Assembly (NCBI RefSeq): GCF_003614435.1
Contig: NZ_CP025546.1
Span: forward strand, 6,076,001-6,140,000
Direction: 5' to 3'
From: Mycobacterium paragordonae
GTDB lineage: Bacteria; Actinomycetota; Actinomycetes; Mycobacteriales; Mycobacteriaceae
DNA length: 64,000 bases
Below are positions 8,901 to 16,009 of this stretch, piece after piece; position 1 is the first letter of the stretch; each line of letters starts with the position of its first letter. The translations under genes and the position numbers were made by a program. The notes beneath the pieces are model-generated. The model ran no database searches. It saw only the letters and a list, made by a program, of their open reading frames with translations, and had not been told where the DNA came from.

Positions 8901-9207
8901 CCTTGCCGCGGCCGGCATCGGCGCCTACCTCCTGGTCCTGGGAACCTGGCAGTTCTCCACCCGGCTGCTGTTCGCGCTGTTGTCGACAACGCTTGTGGGC
9001 GCGGTACTTTCGCTGGCCACGCCGACGGTACGCCACCGGCTTTTCGGCGACGCGACGCATCCCGGCTGGGTGGGCACCCACGCCTATTGGCTGGGCGCGC
9101 AGTGGTGGCACCCCCTGGCCGTCGTCGGCGCACTGGCACTCAGCGTCACCCTGGCGGCCGTCGCCAAGCCCTCAAAACCCTCGTCGCGCCGCCGCCGGGC
9201 CCGGTAG
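5968..9207 (+). CDS. patatin-like membrane protein with DUF3376-type body (Rv3479-like)
   Basis: 1,079 residues. Patatin motifs: GGVSLAIWMAG oxyanion loop (24-34), nucleophile GTSAGG with Ser92, and DGG with Asp276 in DGGLLDNRPID. This is the Ser-Asp dyad of phospholipase A2/acyl hydrolases. A long central helical region follows, then about four C-terminal membrane segments (about 950-1070). It matches the plan of M. tuberculosis Rv3479. Residues about 713-759 are encoded by a 57-bp tandem repeat (RAGDDAQRAALRGGAAPSD units) that looks like an inserted mobile palindromic repeat kept in frame. Lipase activity on membrane lipids is inferred from the dyad. Confidence 0.88.
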   Translation: MPFETPSPVTELTQELRLATTMTGGVSLAIWMAGVAREINLLAQASQWRREGGPFPADSRLSKESAASLRLYASLIDLLDVIVDVDILSGTSAGGINAALLASSRVSGSDLGGLRELWLDLGALTDLLRDPRDKYTPSLLYGDERMFAALATQIPKLAPGPFPPAEFPGGARIPSTTLYVTTTLLTGEASRFTDSFGTLVQDVDRRGLFTFTESDLARPGTVGALALAARSSASFPIAFEPSYLPFNKGTPAKGKVPARPPMAPFTNITRPHWAADGGLLDNRPIDVLLKRIFDRPARRPVRRVLLFVVPSAGPAPDLVAEAAPDDVNEPLGLIDGLLKDLAAITTQSIAADLRAIRAHQDRMEARTDTKLRLAELAAALPHSSRLLTPRLMADYAAREATRLAQTLTDALLRQLGTWPPASSDLAESIPKNWEPELAVGGDSDRACRQRITTAIVSRWTLPNDQTLPRGPADLARYGQPAHDLAKSCAIAVVLAAYQLARSDDDVAALAELTKGIHAAWPPPAPVELGTLVREVCTDATVRQGSLTDAAALIAAEYLHRITVPAVGWSNLGQVLFDNFGTLNMLAANGSAASDAAAPLRTYLRYLDLAEDGDTAALALFDLAAAQRAMLPAEADIEQSVELVQVSADSRSLLAPDWQTAQRKLTGMQFHHFGAFYKRSWRANDWMWGRLDGAGWLVHALLDPRRVRWMVGHRAGDDAQRAALRGGAAPSDRAGDDAQRAALRGGAAPSDRAGDDAQRAGGAQWFLERLKELGAPAFPKTGYRLPTVGEESERLTEDMLLAELAFLDDPSADLPPSLPRTSLWLAQAWQQRVLDEELDELAATVIDTEPGERPDWSPATSRKWAQQVLAAAPGPAKYALLNEDPVAAETFATDKGSPLMAHTVAKAAATASGAAGSVRQLPAVVKPPLATLRTVALGGYRVVSLTRGVAKWTLMAGAALLVLGTAAAIASDGTFGALGLAAAGIGAYLLVLGTWQFSTRLLFALLSTTLVGAVLSLATPTVRHRLFGDATHPGWVGTHAYWLGAQWWHPLAVVGALALSVTLAAVAKPSKPSSRRRRAR
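8104..8242 (+). repeat. 57-bp palindromic tandem repeat, 2.4 copies, inside the patatin gene
   Basis: Two complete 57-bp copies (8104-8160, 8161-8217) are identical; a third is truncated near 8242. Each contains GCCGGCGACGATGC, an inverted repeat GCAACGC...GCGTTGC, and GAGGAGGAGCGGC. Fifty-seven bases equal 19 codons, so the frame is kept. The flanking blocks match those of the 60-bp repeat near 41.9 kb. Confidence 0.9.
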
Positions 9208-9213
9208 AGCGGG

Positions 9214-9906
9214 TCACTTCAGGGCGCTGATTCCGTTGTAGAGCACCATCAAGCCGATCAGCACCAGGACCGCGGCGAGCATCGCGGCGTGGTTCTTCTG
9301 CATCCATTCCTTGAGACGGTTCAACGGCTCATCGAGACGGTCGCCAGCGGCGGCATATCCCAGGATGGGTATCGCCACCGTCGACCCGGACAGCACGATG
9401 AACACCGCGGCGAAGAGCCATTTGCCGCCGATCCCCAGCCCGCTGGTGCCGATGGCCAGCCCGCCCGCCAGGCAGAGGATCGACACCTCGAGCCGGACCA
9501 CCGTGAGCACCAACGCCGTAATGCCGGCCCGCTTCGGAGTGATGGTGTCGAACGCCCGCATCCACCGCGGCGCCTCGCCGTGACCGTGGCGAGTCAGCCA
9601 CCGATAGATGCCGAACAAAATCAGTGCCGAACCCATCACGACGCGCAGCCAGGACGCCCACGCCGGTGGCGACTTGTGCAGGCCGGCGAACAAGCCGGAT
9701 CCGGCCACGAAGAGCGCCGTGAGCGCGGTCAGCCCCAGCATCCAACCACCGAGAAACGCCAGGCTCGTCGGCCGTGGCCGCGGCGAATGCAAGACCAGCA
9801 CCGCCGGGATGATCGTCAGCGGAGAAACGGCGATGACCAGAGCCAGCGGAATGAGGGTGGCAAGCAGTGAGCCCCAATTTCCTGTCACGGGCAGCAATCT
9901 TCGCAT
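9214..9906 (-). CDS. GAP (sulfolipid-1-addressing-like) family membrane protein
   Basis: 230 residues with about six hydrophobic segments: LATLIPLALVIAVSPL, an IIPAVLVLHSPRPRPTSLAFLGGWMLGL motif near the N-terminus, and further helices at about 83-100, 130-155, 160-185 and 205-225. The early PLTIIPAVLVLHSPRPR signature is typical of the mycobacterial GAP/Sap proteins that help glycolipid transport in the inner membrane. A GTG seven codons in could be an alternative start. It converges with the patatin gene only 6 bases away and lies just downstream of the TDT transporter on the same strand, so cotranscription is plausible. The lipid or substrate handled is not evident. Confidence 0.8.
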   Translation of the reverse strand: MRRLLPVTGNWGSLLATLIPLALVIAVSPLTIIPAVLVLHSPRPRPTSLAFLGGWMLGLTALTALFVAGSGLFAGLHKSPPAWASWLRVVMGSALILFGIYRWLTRHGHGEAPRWMRAFDTITPKRAGITALVLTVVRLEVSILCLAGGLAIGTSGLGIGGKWLFAAVFIVLSGSTVAIPILGYAAAGDRLDEPLNRLKEWMQKNHAAMLAAVLVLIGLMVLYNGISALK

Positions 9907-9926
9907 TCAACACGCGTGCTCACCCG

Positions 9927-11108
9927 TCAAACGGGGCGCGTGCGCACGATCGGGTCCTCCTTATGGGCTTTGACCGGGGCCGAGCTCGGCGGCAGCGTGA
10001 GCAGGTTGCCCCGCAGGCTGCCGCGCGCGGTGCGGACGGTGACCAGGATCCAGGTCAGCAGCAGACCCAGGTAGGCGACGGCGGCCGCGACCTTGAACGC
10101 CGGAAGGTGAGTGTGCGCGGCCAGTTGAGAGGTGCCGGTGACAAAGGTGCCCACCGGAAAGGTGAGGCTCCACCACGTCAGCGCGAAGGGCATCCCGCGC
10201 CGCAACGTACGCACCGTCAGCGCGGTGGCCAGCGATATCCATAGCACCGCGAACCCCCACACCGGCACCCCGAAGATGACGGCGAAGTCGTGCATCGCCG
10301 CCGCGAGTTGGTGATCGACCGCACCGGTTGCGGCCGCCGTCGCCAGAAGCCCTGCGGCCGTGATGGATTGGCCGAGCGGACCCAGCACGATCCACAGCGT
10401 CGGCACCCGCGCCGAGCCGGAGGTGCCGTACAGCACCAGCCTGCTCCAGATCATCGCGATGATGTTCAACGAGGCGATCAGGGACAGGCCGAACATCGCG
10501 TAACACCCGTAGAGCATGGTTTCGCGGCCGGTTCCCGGCGGCATGTGTGGCAGTAGCAGCGCGCCCGTAGCGGCCGACACCATCGGCGGCACCACCGGCA
10601 TCAGCCAGCCGCCGAACGCGGCGTCGGGTTCGACGTGCAGTTGGGTGAACATCAGGAACGGGATGCTGACGGCGGTGAACAACCCACCGGCCGTGCCCGC
10701 CGTCCACAGCACCCAGTCCAGGTCGACGGCAACCCGCCGGCCGATCAGGTCCCCGCCCACCAGCACCGCGCCGGCGCCGACGGTCATCAACGCCATCGGT
10801 GCGGCACCGTAGAAGTGGGCCATCTGCGGATTGCGGGCATGGGTGCGGGCCACCGTCGGGTTGCGCAGCCAGTGGCCGCCGACCAGGACGATCAGCACCG
10901 CCAGCAGGGCCGCGGCGAGCACCCAGACACCGCTGGTGAACCCTCGCAGACCGGGCACGTGTACCGGCAGTGTGGCCCCGGCGATGGCCACGATCCCGGT
11001 GCCCATCACCGAGGCGAACCAGTTGGGCCCGATATTGCCCAGAACCTCGACGCGTGGGTGCGATTCTTTGGGTAGCGATGGCGCGTCGTCGGGGCTGGGG
11101 TTGGCCAT
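9927..11108 (-). CDS. TDT family transporter (TehA/Mae1/SLAC1-like)
   Basis: 393 residues with about ten membrane helices. Features of the tellurite-resistance/dicarboxylate transporter (voltage-dependent anion channel) superfamily are visible: the N-terminal GPNWFASVMGTGIVAIAG motif, the WSLTFPVGTFVTGTSQLA motif late in the protein, and regularly spaced TM pairs. Family members export or pass small anions (malate, sulfite, chloride, nitrate); the substrate is not predictable here. The short N-terminal tail (about 25 residues) is polar. It is followed 20 bases downstream by the GAP-family gene on the same strand, and is divergent from the small membrane protein gene at 11250. Confidence 0.88.
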   Translation of the reverse strand: MANPSPDDAPSLPKESHPRVEVLGNIGPNWFASVMGTGIVAIAGATLPVHVPGLRGFTSGVWVLAAALLAVLIVLVGGHWLRNPTVARTHARNPQMAHFYGAAPMALMTVGAGAVLVGGDLIGRRVAVDLDWVLWTAGTAGGLFTAVSIPFLMFTQLHVEPDAAFGGWLMPVVPPMVSAATGALLLPHMPPGTGRETMLYGCYAMFGLSLIASLNIIAMIWSRLVLYGTSGSARVPTLWIVLGPLGQSITAAGLLATAAATGAVDHQLAAAMHDFAVIFGVPVWGFAVLWISLATALTVRTLRRGMPFALTWWSLTFPVGTFVTGTSQLAAHTHLPAFKVAAAVAYLGLLLTWILVTVRTARGSLRGNLLTLPPSSAPVKAHKEDPIVRTRPV

Positions 11109-11207
11109 AGCTGAGCAACCTACTGCCGACGATCACCCGCCGGCGCAATTGGGCAGAACATGTCGGGTGAACAGTTTCTGAAGGCGGCATCGGGAATTGC
11201 GGTCGCC

Positions 11208-11213
11208 TACACT
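11208..11213 (+). promoter_or_regulatory. -10 TACACT, possible leaderless upstream ORF
   Basis: TACACT fits TANNNT and lies 7 bases before a GTG at 11221. No good -35 is seen at the expected distance, which is common for mycobacterial promoters. Confidence 0.35.
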
Positions 11214-11220
11214 GCCGTGG

Positions 11221-11253
11221 GTGCAGCCCTGGCGAAAGCTCGCGATTCGATGA
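11221..11253 (+). CDS. 10-codon upstream ORF coupled to the next gene
   Basis: GTG 11221 opens a frame of ten codons (VQPWRKLAIR) whose TGA overlaps the ATG of the following gene as ATGA at 11250-11253. If transcription begins at 11221, this would be a leaderless leader peptide with translational coupling. It is short, so the case rests on the -10 spacing and the exact overlap. Confidence 0.3.
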   Translation: MQPWRKLAIR

Positions 11254-11489
11254 CAAAGCCGCTGGTGATCGGAATCTCCGTGCTGCTGGTGGTGGCGGCC
11301 CTGGCCATGCCGATCAAGCAGCGGTGCGGGGCCCCGGGCCGCTCCTGCGCCACCGCGGTAGACGCTAATGGCGACGTACACTATTACTACGAAGTGGAAC
11401 CATTCGGCATATTCCTTATCGAAAGTGTGATTGGTTCGAATATCCCGTTGTATTACACGTCCGGCGAGGAGATCGAGAGGGTCCGCTGA
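11250..11489 (+). CDS. small membrane-anchored protein
   Basis: 79 residues from ATG 11250: one N-terminal hydrophobic segment (PLVIGISVLLVVAALAMPI), then an external-looking domain with two cysteines (RCGAPGRSC) and an aromatic patch (DVHYYYEVEP). The frame is open back to an ATG at 11160, giving 109 residues, but that extension adds only a weakly hydrophobic stretch and lacks a ribosome site. The stop TGA is immediately followed by the ATG of the next gene, so the two are likely an operon. The family is not recognised; the single TM plus small ectodomain plan suggests an envelope protein. Confidence 0.6.
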   Translation: MTKPLVIGISVLLVVAALAMPIKQRCGAPGRSCATAVDANGDVHYYYEVEPFGIFLIESVIGSNIPLYYTSGEEIERVR

Positions 11490-11879
11490 ATGGCAGGGCA
11501 TGCGCGCATAGCAGCACTGGTCGTGTCGGCGATGCTGATCGGCGGTGCCATCGCGTCGGTGCCGGTGACCGATATCGCCCTCGTCACCGCGCACGAGAAT
11601 TTCTGCGGCGCCGGCTACCTGTGCCCCGCCGACCCGGCGCCCGACGGCGGCGACCAAGCCACCGCGGAACGCCGAATCACTGACGGCTATGTCGCCAAGC
11701 AGGCGGGTTGCACCCCCGACCTACCGGCCAACCCGCAATCGGTGACCTGGGATCCGCCCGGGTTCACCCCCAACACCGGTGGATCGGGAACCATCAACGA
11801 TTCGGATCCGCAGCTCGGTGGCCACTTTGTCGCCGACTACGTCAACGGCCGCTGGCACATCGACTACCAGTACTGCTGA
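11490..11879 (+). CDS. small secreted Cys-containing protein
   Basis: 129 residues beginning directly after the stop of the upstream gene (no spacer). A signal peptide is visible (ARIAALVVSAMLIGGAIA). The mature part has four cysteines (FCGAGYLC, GC, and the terminal QYC) and a hydrophilic region rich in Pro, Asp and Gly (TWDPPGFTPN). Pairing with the preceding membrane protein suggests a shared envelope role, which is inference. No family was recognised. It converges with the DUF2510 gene, ending 3 bases before that gene's stop. Confidence 0.65.
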   Translation: MAGHARIAALVVSAMLIGGAIASVPVTDIALVTAHENFCGAGYLCPADPAPDGGDQATAERRITDGYVAKQAGCTPDLPANPQSVTWDPPGFTPNTGGSGTINDSDPQLGGHFVADYVNGRWHIDYQYC

Positions 11880-11882
11880 GAC

Positions 11883-12608
11883 TCAGCCGCGGCACGCCTG
11901 CGCCGCGAACCGCACCGTTGTGACCGACGGCGTGTTGAACTGCGCGTCAAGCGTCAAGTCGGGTTGCACCGGTTGGTTGTCGATGCCCAGGCGGGTGAGG
12001 TCCAGCAGGATCTGGACGGTGTCCGGCGCCACCCGGCGGGCATTGGTGTCCCGGTCGGGCCGCATCCGCGCGTCGGTCCCCTCGGCAGCCAGGGTGCTGG
12101 TGATGGCCAGGTCGTCGGTGTCCTGCTCGGGACCCAGTTCGGCGAACTTGCGGCCGTTATTGGCCACGCTGTAGGTCAGGACGTAGCCGACGAACTTGGT
12201 CGATTGCGTTCCCGTGGGCGACGGCGGCAGCGGCTTGGCGAAGTGAATCGTCAGCTGCAGCACGCTGCTGCGGGGGTGCTTCACCTCGACGCCGGACACG
12301 GTGATGCTGTCGGGCGGCTTCGGCCCTTCCTGTAGCCGGCAGTTCAGCCGGCCCGGCAGGCCGGCCCAGTCATCGCGCGGCGGGTCGGACCACAGGGTCC
12401 AACCGATGCCGGCCAGGGCCACCACCAGAACGACCGGCAGTGCTACCCGAAGCGGTGCCGGCAGGACGTCCCACCGCCGACGCAGCCCGGTCGGCTGCTT
12501 AGTCCCCTTGGGCCGCCGGTGCGTCGTCCAGCGCTCACCGTCCCAGTAGCGCTGACCCGGCGAACCGTCGGGATCGACGTACCAGCCTGCCGGCGGTGCA
12601 GTCGGCAC
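11883..12608 (-). CDS. DUF2510 membrane protein (Rv3482c-like)
   Basis: 241 residues. The start is taken as GTG 12608 because GGAG lies 7 bases upstream; an in-frame TTG at 12614 is too close to it. The N-terminus is a DUF2510 module (PPAGWYVDPDGSPGQRYWDGERWT), followed by a basic stretch, one membrane helix (VALPVVLVVALAGIGW) and an external domain of about 170 residues ending in a Cys. Position just before Rv3483c-like and cpsA genes matches M. tuberculosis Rv3482c. DUF2510 modules occur at the cytoplasmic N-terminus of many actinobacterial membrane proteins; no activity is known to me for this one. Confidence 0.82.
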   Translation of the reverse strand: MPTAPPAGWYVDPDGSPGQRYWDGERWTTHRRPKGTKQPTGLRRRWDVLPAPLRVALPVVLVVALAGIGWTLWSDPPRDDWAGLPGRLNCRLQEGPKPPDSITVSGVEVKHPRSSVLQLTIHFAKPLPPSPTGTQSTKFVGYVLTYSVANNGRKFAELGPEQDTDDLAITSTLAAEGTDARMRPDRDTNARRVAPDTVQILLDLTRLGIDNQPVQPDLTLDAQFNTPSVTTVRFAAQACRG

Positions 12609-12664
12609 GGTCAAGCTCCATTCGATCGGCGGAAGTCAGGGGTGGGCGTGCTGATGGCCGGCGC

Positions 12665-13324
12665 CTAAGGCGGCGAATCCAGCGATTCCGGCGGCCAGTC
12701 GAGCATCTGCACCTTGTCGCCCTTCCACTGGAACCCGACGGTGGTCAGGATCCCGTCGGTGCAGGTGGAGCAGCTCTGCTGAGTCCGATAGGTGAGGACG
12801 ACGGTGTCGTTGGTGGACGCCGGGCCCTCCAGCTCGGTGAAGGGGTAAGCCCTGGGGGTGGCGGTCCCGACATACCCGCCGCGGTGAAACAGCAGCGCCA
12901 GGTCGGGCGAACTGCTGGTGCCGTCCTGCACCGTCACCACGATCGCGGACAGGTCCGCGCACGCGTTGTAGTTGCTGGCCGAGGCGTTGCGGTCCCATTG
13001 CTTGCCGGTCTTGCGGTCCGGAGCAACCTGGCCCAGCGCCGCGGTCAGGGCCGCGGCTTCGTCCGGCCCACAGGCGGCGGGGTTGCCCGCGACGGAGGTC
13101 GTCGGCGCCGCCGTGGTCGAGGAGGATGGCGCCGATCTGGCCGCGCGTGGGCCTCGATCGTCGCCGCCGAAAGCGAACACCGCCACCGCGCCCAGGCAGA
13201 CCAGCATGACTAACGCGGCGACCACCCAGCCGATGCGTCCCCGGCCGGGTGCGCTGGTATCCAGGTCGTCGGTGGGGTCATACGCCGGGGGCGGCCAGTC
13301 CGGGTCGACCTCCCCAGCAACCAT
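12665..13324 (-). CDS. membrane-anchored LppP/LprE-like protein (Rv3483c-like)
   Basis: 219 residues from ATG 13324, close to the length I recall for M. tuberculosis Rv3483c; the frame extends 12 codons further upstream without a ribosome site. An acidic, Pro-rich cytoplasmic tail leads to one membrane segment (IGWVVAALVMLVCLGAVAVFAF), a Ser/Thr linker and a C-terminal domain with four cysteines (AACGPDE, NACADL, QSCSTC) and motifs LLFHRGGYVGT and VVLTYR typical of the LppP/LprE family. It lacks a lipobox, so it is anchored by its TM helix. The gene is divergent from cpsA. Confidence 0.8.
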   Translation of the reverse strand: MVAGEVDPDWPPPAYDPTDDLDTSAPGRGRIGWVVAALVMLVCLGAVAVFAFGGDDRGPRAARSAPSSSTTAAPTTSVAGNPAACGPDEAAALTAALGQVAPDRKTGKQWDRNASASNYNACADLSAIVVTVQDGTSSSPDLALLFHRGGYVGTATPRAYPFTELEGPASTNDTVVLTYRTQQSCSTCTDGILTTVGFQWKGDKVQMLDWPPESLDSPP

Positions 13325-13518
13325 CTTTGAACAGACCCTTCCGACCCGATCGTGCCTCAACAGCTCTAAACGACCGCCGGGCTTGGCGGATTGTAGCCTG
13401 AAACGGCTGGTAGCGACATTTTAGCGACGCCGCTACCGCCGGCGTGTCCAGGTGAATCTGCCCACATCAGCAACTTTTTGTTGGGGGGTTCGCAGCAAGC
13501 TACCGCATACTAGACGGC

Positions 13519-13593
13519 ATGCGTCGAACGACCTCACCGCAAACCGCCGGCCCGCTGCCGGCCGGTGCGCTGGTGTCTGGTCGGGGCCGCTAG
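13519..13593 (+). CDS. 24-codon upstream ORF before cpsA (or frameshifted cpsA start)
   Basis: ATG 13519 opens MRRTTSPQTAGPLPAGALVS and ends at TAG 13591-13593, whose last base is the first base of GTG 13593 of cpsA (TAGTG). A CATACT -10-like hexamer ends 7 bases before the ATG, suggesting a leaderless transcript. Two readings are possible: a coupled leader peptide, or the true cpsA N-terminus joined by a single-base indel near 13590. Confidence 0.35.
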   Translation: MRRTTSPQTAGPLPAGALVSGRGR

Positions 13594-15176
13594 TGGGGCG
13601 TTCCGGCGGCGCACACCGCCTACAGAAGAATCAACGTGCGCGCGGGAACCATTCGCAGCTTCGCCGACGGCTGTCGCGGGGCTTCATGACGCTGGTGTCG
13701 GCGGTGGCGCTGGGCATGACCGGCGCGGGCTATTACGTGGCGCACGGCGCGCTCGGCGGCATCACCATTTCGCAGGCTCTGACCGCCGAAGACCCCCGGT
13801 CCACCGGTAACACGATGAACATCCTGCTGATCGGGCTGGACTCCCGCAAGGACCAGGAGGGCAACGACCTGCCCTGGTCGATCTTGAAGTACCTGCACGC
13901 CGGCGACTCCGATCAGGGTGGCTACAACACCAACACCCTCATACTCGTGCACGTCAGCGCCGACGGGAAGGTCGTCGCGTTCTCCATTCCACGCGACGAC
14001 TGGGTGCCCTTCAACGGGGTTCCCGGCTACAACCACATCAAGATCAAGGAGGCGTACGGGCTCACCAAGCAGTACGTCGCCAACCAACTCGCCAACCAGG
14101 GCGCGAGCTCACAGCACGAACTCGAGACGCGGGGACGCGAAGCCGGGCGAGCCGCCACACTGCGCGCAGTACGCAGCCTCACCGGAGTTCCCATCGACTA
14201 TTTCGCCGAGGTCAACCTGGCCGGTTTCTTCGACCTGGCCCAGACGCTGGGCGGCGTCGAGGTGTGTTTGAACCATCCGGTCTACGACTCGTATTCCGGA
14301 GCCGACTTCCCGGCCGGCCGGCAGCGCCTCGACGCGTCGCAGGCGCTGTCCTTCGTGCGACAGCGGCACGGCCTGGAGAACGGCGACCTGGACCGGACCC
14401 ACCGTCAGCAGGCCTTCCTGTCCTCGGTCATGCACGAACTGCAGGACACCGGCACCTTCACGAACTTCGACCGGCTCAACAGCCTGATGGCCGTCGCACG
14501 CAAGGACGTCGTGCTGTCCGCCGGCTGGGATGAGGCGCTGTTCCGCCGGATGGGCGACCTGGCGGGCGGGAACGTCGAGTTCCGGACGCTGCCCGTGGTG
14601 CGTTACGACAACATCGACGGCCAGGACGTCAACATCATCGACCCGGCTGCCATCAAGGCCGAGATCGCCGCGGCCCTCGGAACGGATTCGCCGACGACAG
14701 CACCGAGCACCACGAGCGCCAAGCCGAACCCGTCGACCATCGTTGACGTCGTCAACGCCGGGAGCATCAGCGGGCTGGCGACCCAGGTGTCCAACGCGCT
14801 GAAGAAGCGCGGCTACACCGCCGGGCAGGTCCGCGACCGGCAATCGGGCGACCCGTCGACGACCACGATCCAGTACGGCGCGGGCGCGGAAACCGATGCG
14901 CAGAGCATGGCCACCCTGCTCGGTGTCGACGCACCCAAGCAGGCCGACGCCTTGATCGCACCCGGGCACATCCGGGTCACCGTGGACACCAACTTCTCCA
15001 TGCCGGCCGCCGACGAGTTGTCGGATACGACCAGCACGACGAGCACGACCACGACGACCACCACAACCACCAAGCCGAGCAGCAGCGGCTACTACTACAA
15101 CGGCACCTACACCAATTACCCGACGCCCGATCGGGGAAAGCCGATCGACGGCGGCGGGGTGCCCTGCGTCAACTGA
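13593..15176 (+). CDS. cpsA: LytR-CpsA-Psr family protein CpsA (Rv3484)
   Basis: 527 residues from GTG 13593; the frame is open back to 13452, so the start is uncertain. A basic N-terminus precedes one membrane segment (about 31-48), then the LCP domain from about 75: NILLIGLDSR, the SIPRDDWV strand with its pyrophosphate-binding Arg, NHIKIKEAYG, and RQRHGLENGDLDRTHRQQ. After a Thr/Pro linker a LytR_C domain begins near VDVVNAGSISGLA, followed by a poly-Thr tail. LCP proteins transfer glycopolymers such as arabinogalactan onto peptidoglycan on the outer face of the membrane; CpsA in M. tuberculosis also helps block LC3-associated phagocytosis. Both cited roles come from known orthologues. Confidence 0.92.
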   Translation: MGRSGGAHRLQKNQRARGNHSQLRRRLSRGFMTLVSAVALGMTGAGYYVAHGALGGITISQALTAEDPRSTGNTMNILLIGLDSRKDQEGNDLPWSILKYLHAGDSDQGGYNTNTLILVHVSADGKVVAFSIPRDDWVPFNGVPGYNHIKIKEAYGLTKQYVANQLANQGASSQHELETRGREAGRAATLRAVRSLTGVPIDYFAEVNLAGFFDLAQTLGGVEVCLNHPVYDSYSGADFPAGRQRLDASQALSFVRQRHGLENGDLDRTHRQQAFLSSVMHELQDTGTFTNFDRLNSLMAVARKDVVLSAGWDEALFRRMGDLAGGNVEFRTLPVVRYDNIDGQDVNIIDPAAIKAEIAAALGTDSPTTAPSTTSAKPNPSTIVDVVNAGSISGLATQVSNALKKRGYTAGQVRDRQSGDPSTTTIQYGAGAETDAQSMATLLGVDAPKQADALIAPGHIRVTVDTNFSMPAADELSDTTSTTSTTTTTTTTTKPSSSGYYYNGTYTNYPTPDRGKPIDGGGVPCVN

Positions 15177-15195
15177 GGCCCGCGACGCAGCGCCG

Positions 15196-15981
15196 TCAGG
15201 CGTGCGTTCCGCCGTCGATCCGAATCTCGGTGCCGGTGATGAACTTGCCGTCCTCAGACACCAGCATGGCGATGACGCCGGCGATCACCGACGGGTCCGC
15301 CATGCCGGCGCCGCTGGACTTCTCCGTGGTGGACAGGATCGGCATCAAACGGCCGAACAGCGACCAGTCGGCGTCTTTCGGGATGTAGCCACCGGTGGCG
15401 TCGGTGATACCGGACTTGATACTGCCCGGGGCCACACAGACCGCGCGGAGTCCGGCGGCGGCGTATTCCAGGGCCAGTGAGTGGGTGAACGCCTGCACGC
15501 CGCCCTTGCTGGCGGCGTAGGCCGCCATGTATGGGTGGGCAAAGCTCGCCGAGGTGGAGCTGAAGTTGACGACGGTGCTGCGCGGGTTGTCCAGAAGCGC
15601 TGGTAACGCTTCGCGGACCATGAGGAACGTGCCGGTCAGGTTGACGGTGATGATGCTGTTCCACAGCTCGAGGCTGGTCTGGTGAGTGTGCGCGGCGCGC
15701 AGGATGCCGGCTGCGTTGACCAGTGAGTCGAGCCCGCCGAGGGTGTCGATGGCACTGCGCACTCCGGCGGTGACCGAACGCTCGTCGGCGACGTCGATGA
15801 CGCTGGTGGTGAACCGCTCGGCGGACTCGGCCGCCCGGTCCCGTGTGGTCACCAGGCCGTCCACCACGACGTCGGCGCCCACCACCGTGGCCCCCTCGTC
15901 GAGCAGGCGCAGCGCGGTGGCCTGCCCGATCCCCGATCCGGCGCCGGTCACCAGGATCCGCTGACCATCCAGTCGCTTCAT
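15196..15981 (-). CDS. short-chain dehydrogenase/reductase (Rv3485c-like)
   Basis: 261 residues, classical SDR: cofactor loop TGAGSGIG (12-19), NAAG (89-92), catalytic Ser142, Tyr155 and Lys159 (YAASK). Asp38 in GADVV at the end of the second strand favours NAD(H). The C-terminus ends with the usual [11 protein letters not shown] segment. It converges with cpsA 19 bases away, the same arrangement as Rv3485c in M. tuberculosis. The substrate is unknown. Confidence 0.88.
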   Translation of the reverse strand: MKRLDGQRILVTGAGSGIGQATALRLLDEGATVVGADVVVDGLVTTRDRAAESAERFTTSVIDVADERSVTAGVRSAIDTLGGLDSLVNAAGILRAAHTHQTSLELWNSIITVNLTGTFLMVREALPALLDNPRSTVVNFSSTSASFAHPYMAAYAASKGGVQAFTHSLALEYAAAGLRAVCVAPGSIKSGITDATGGYIPKDADWSLFGRLMPILSTTEKSSGAGMADPSVIAGVIAMLVSEDGKFITGTEIRIDGGTHA

Positions 15982-16009
15982 GCCGGAAGCGTAACGCGCG
16001 CAGGGAACC

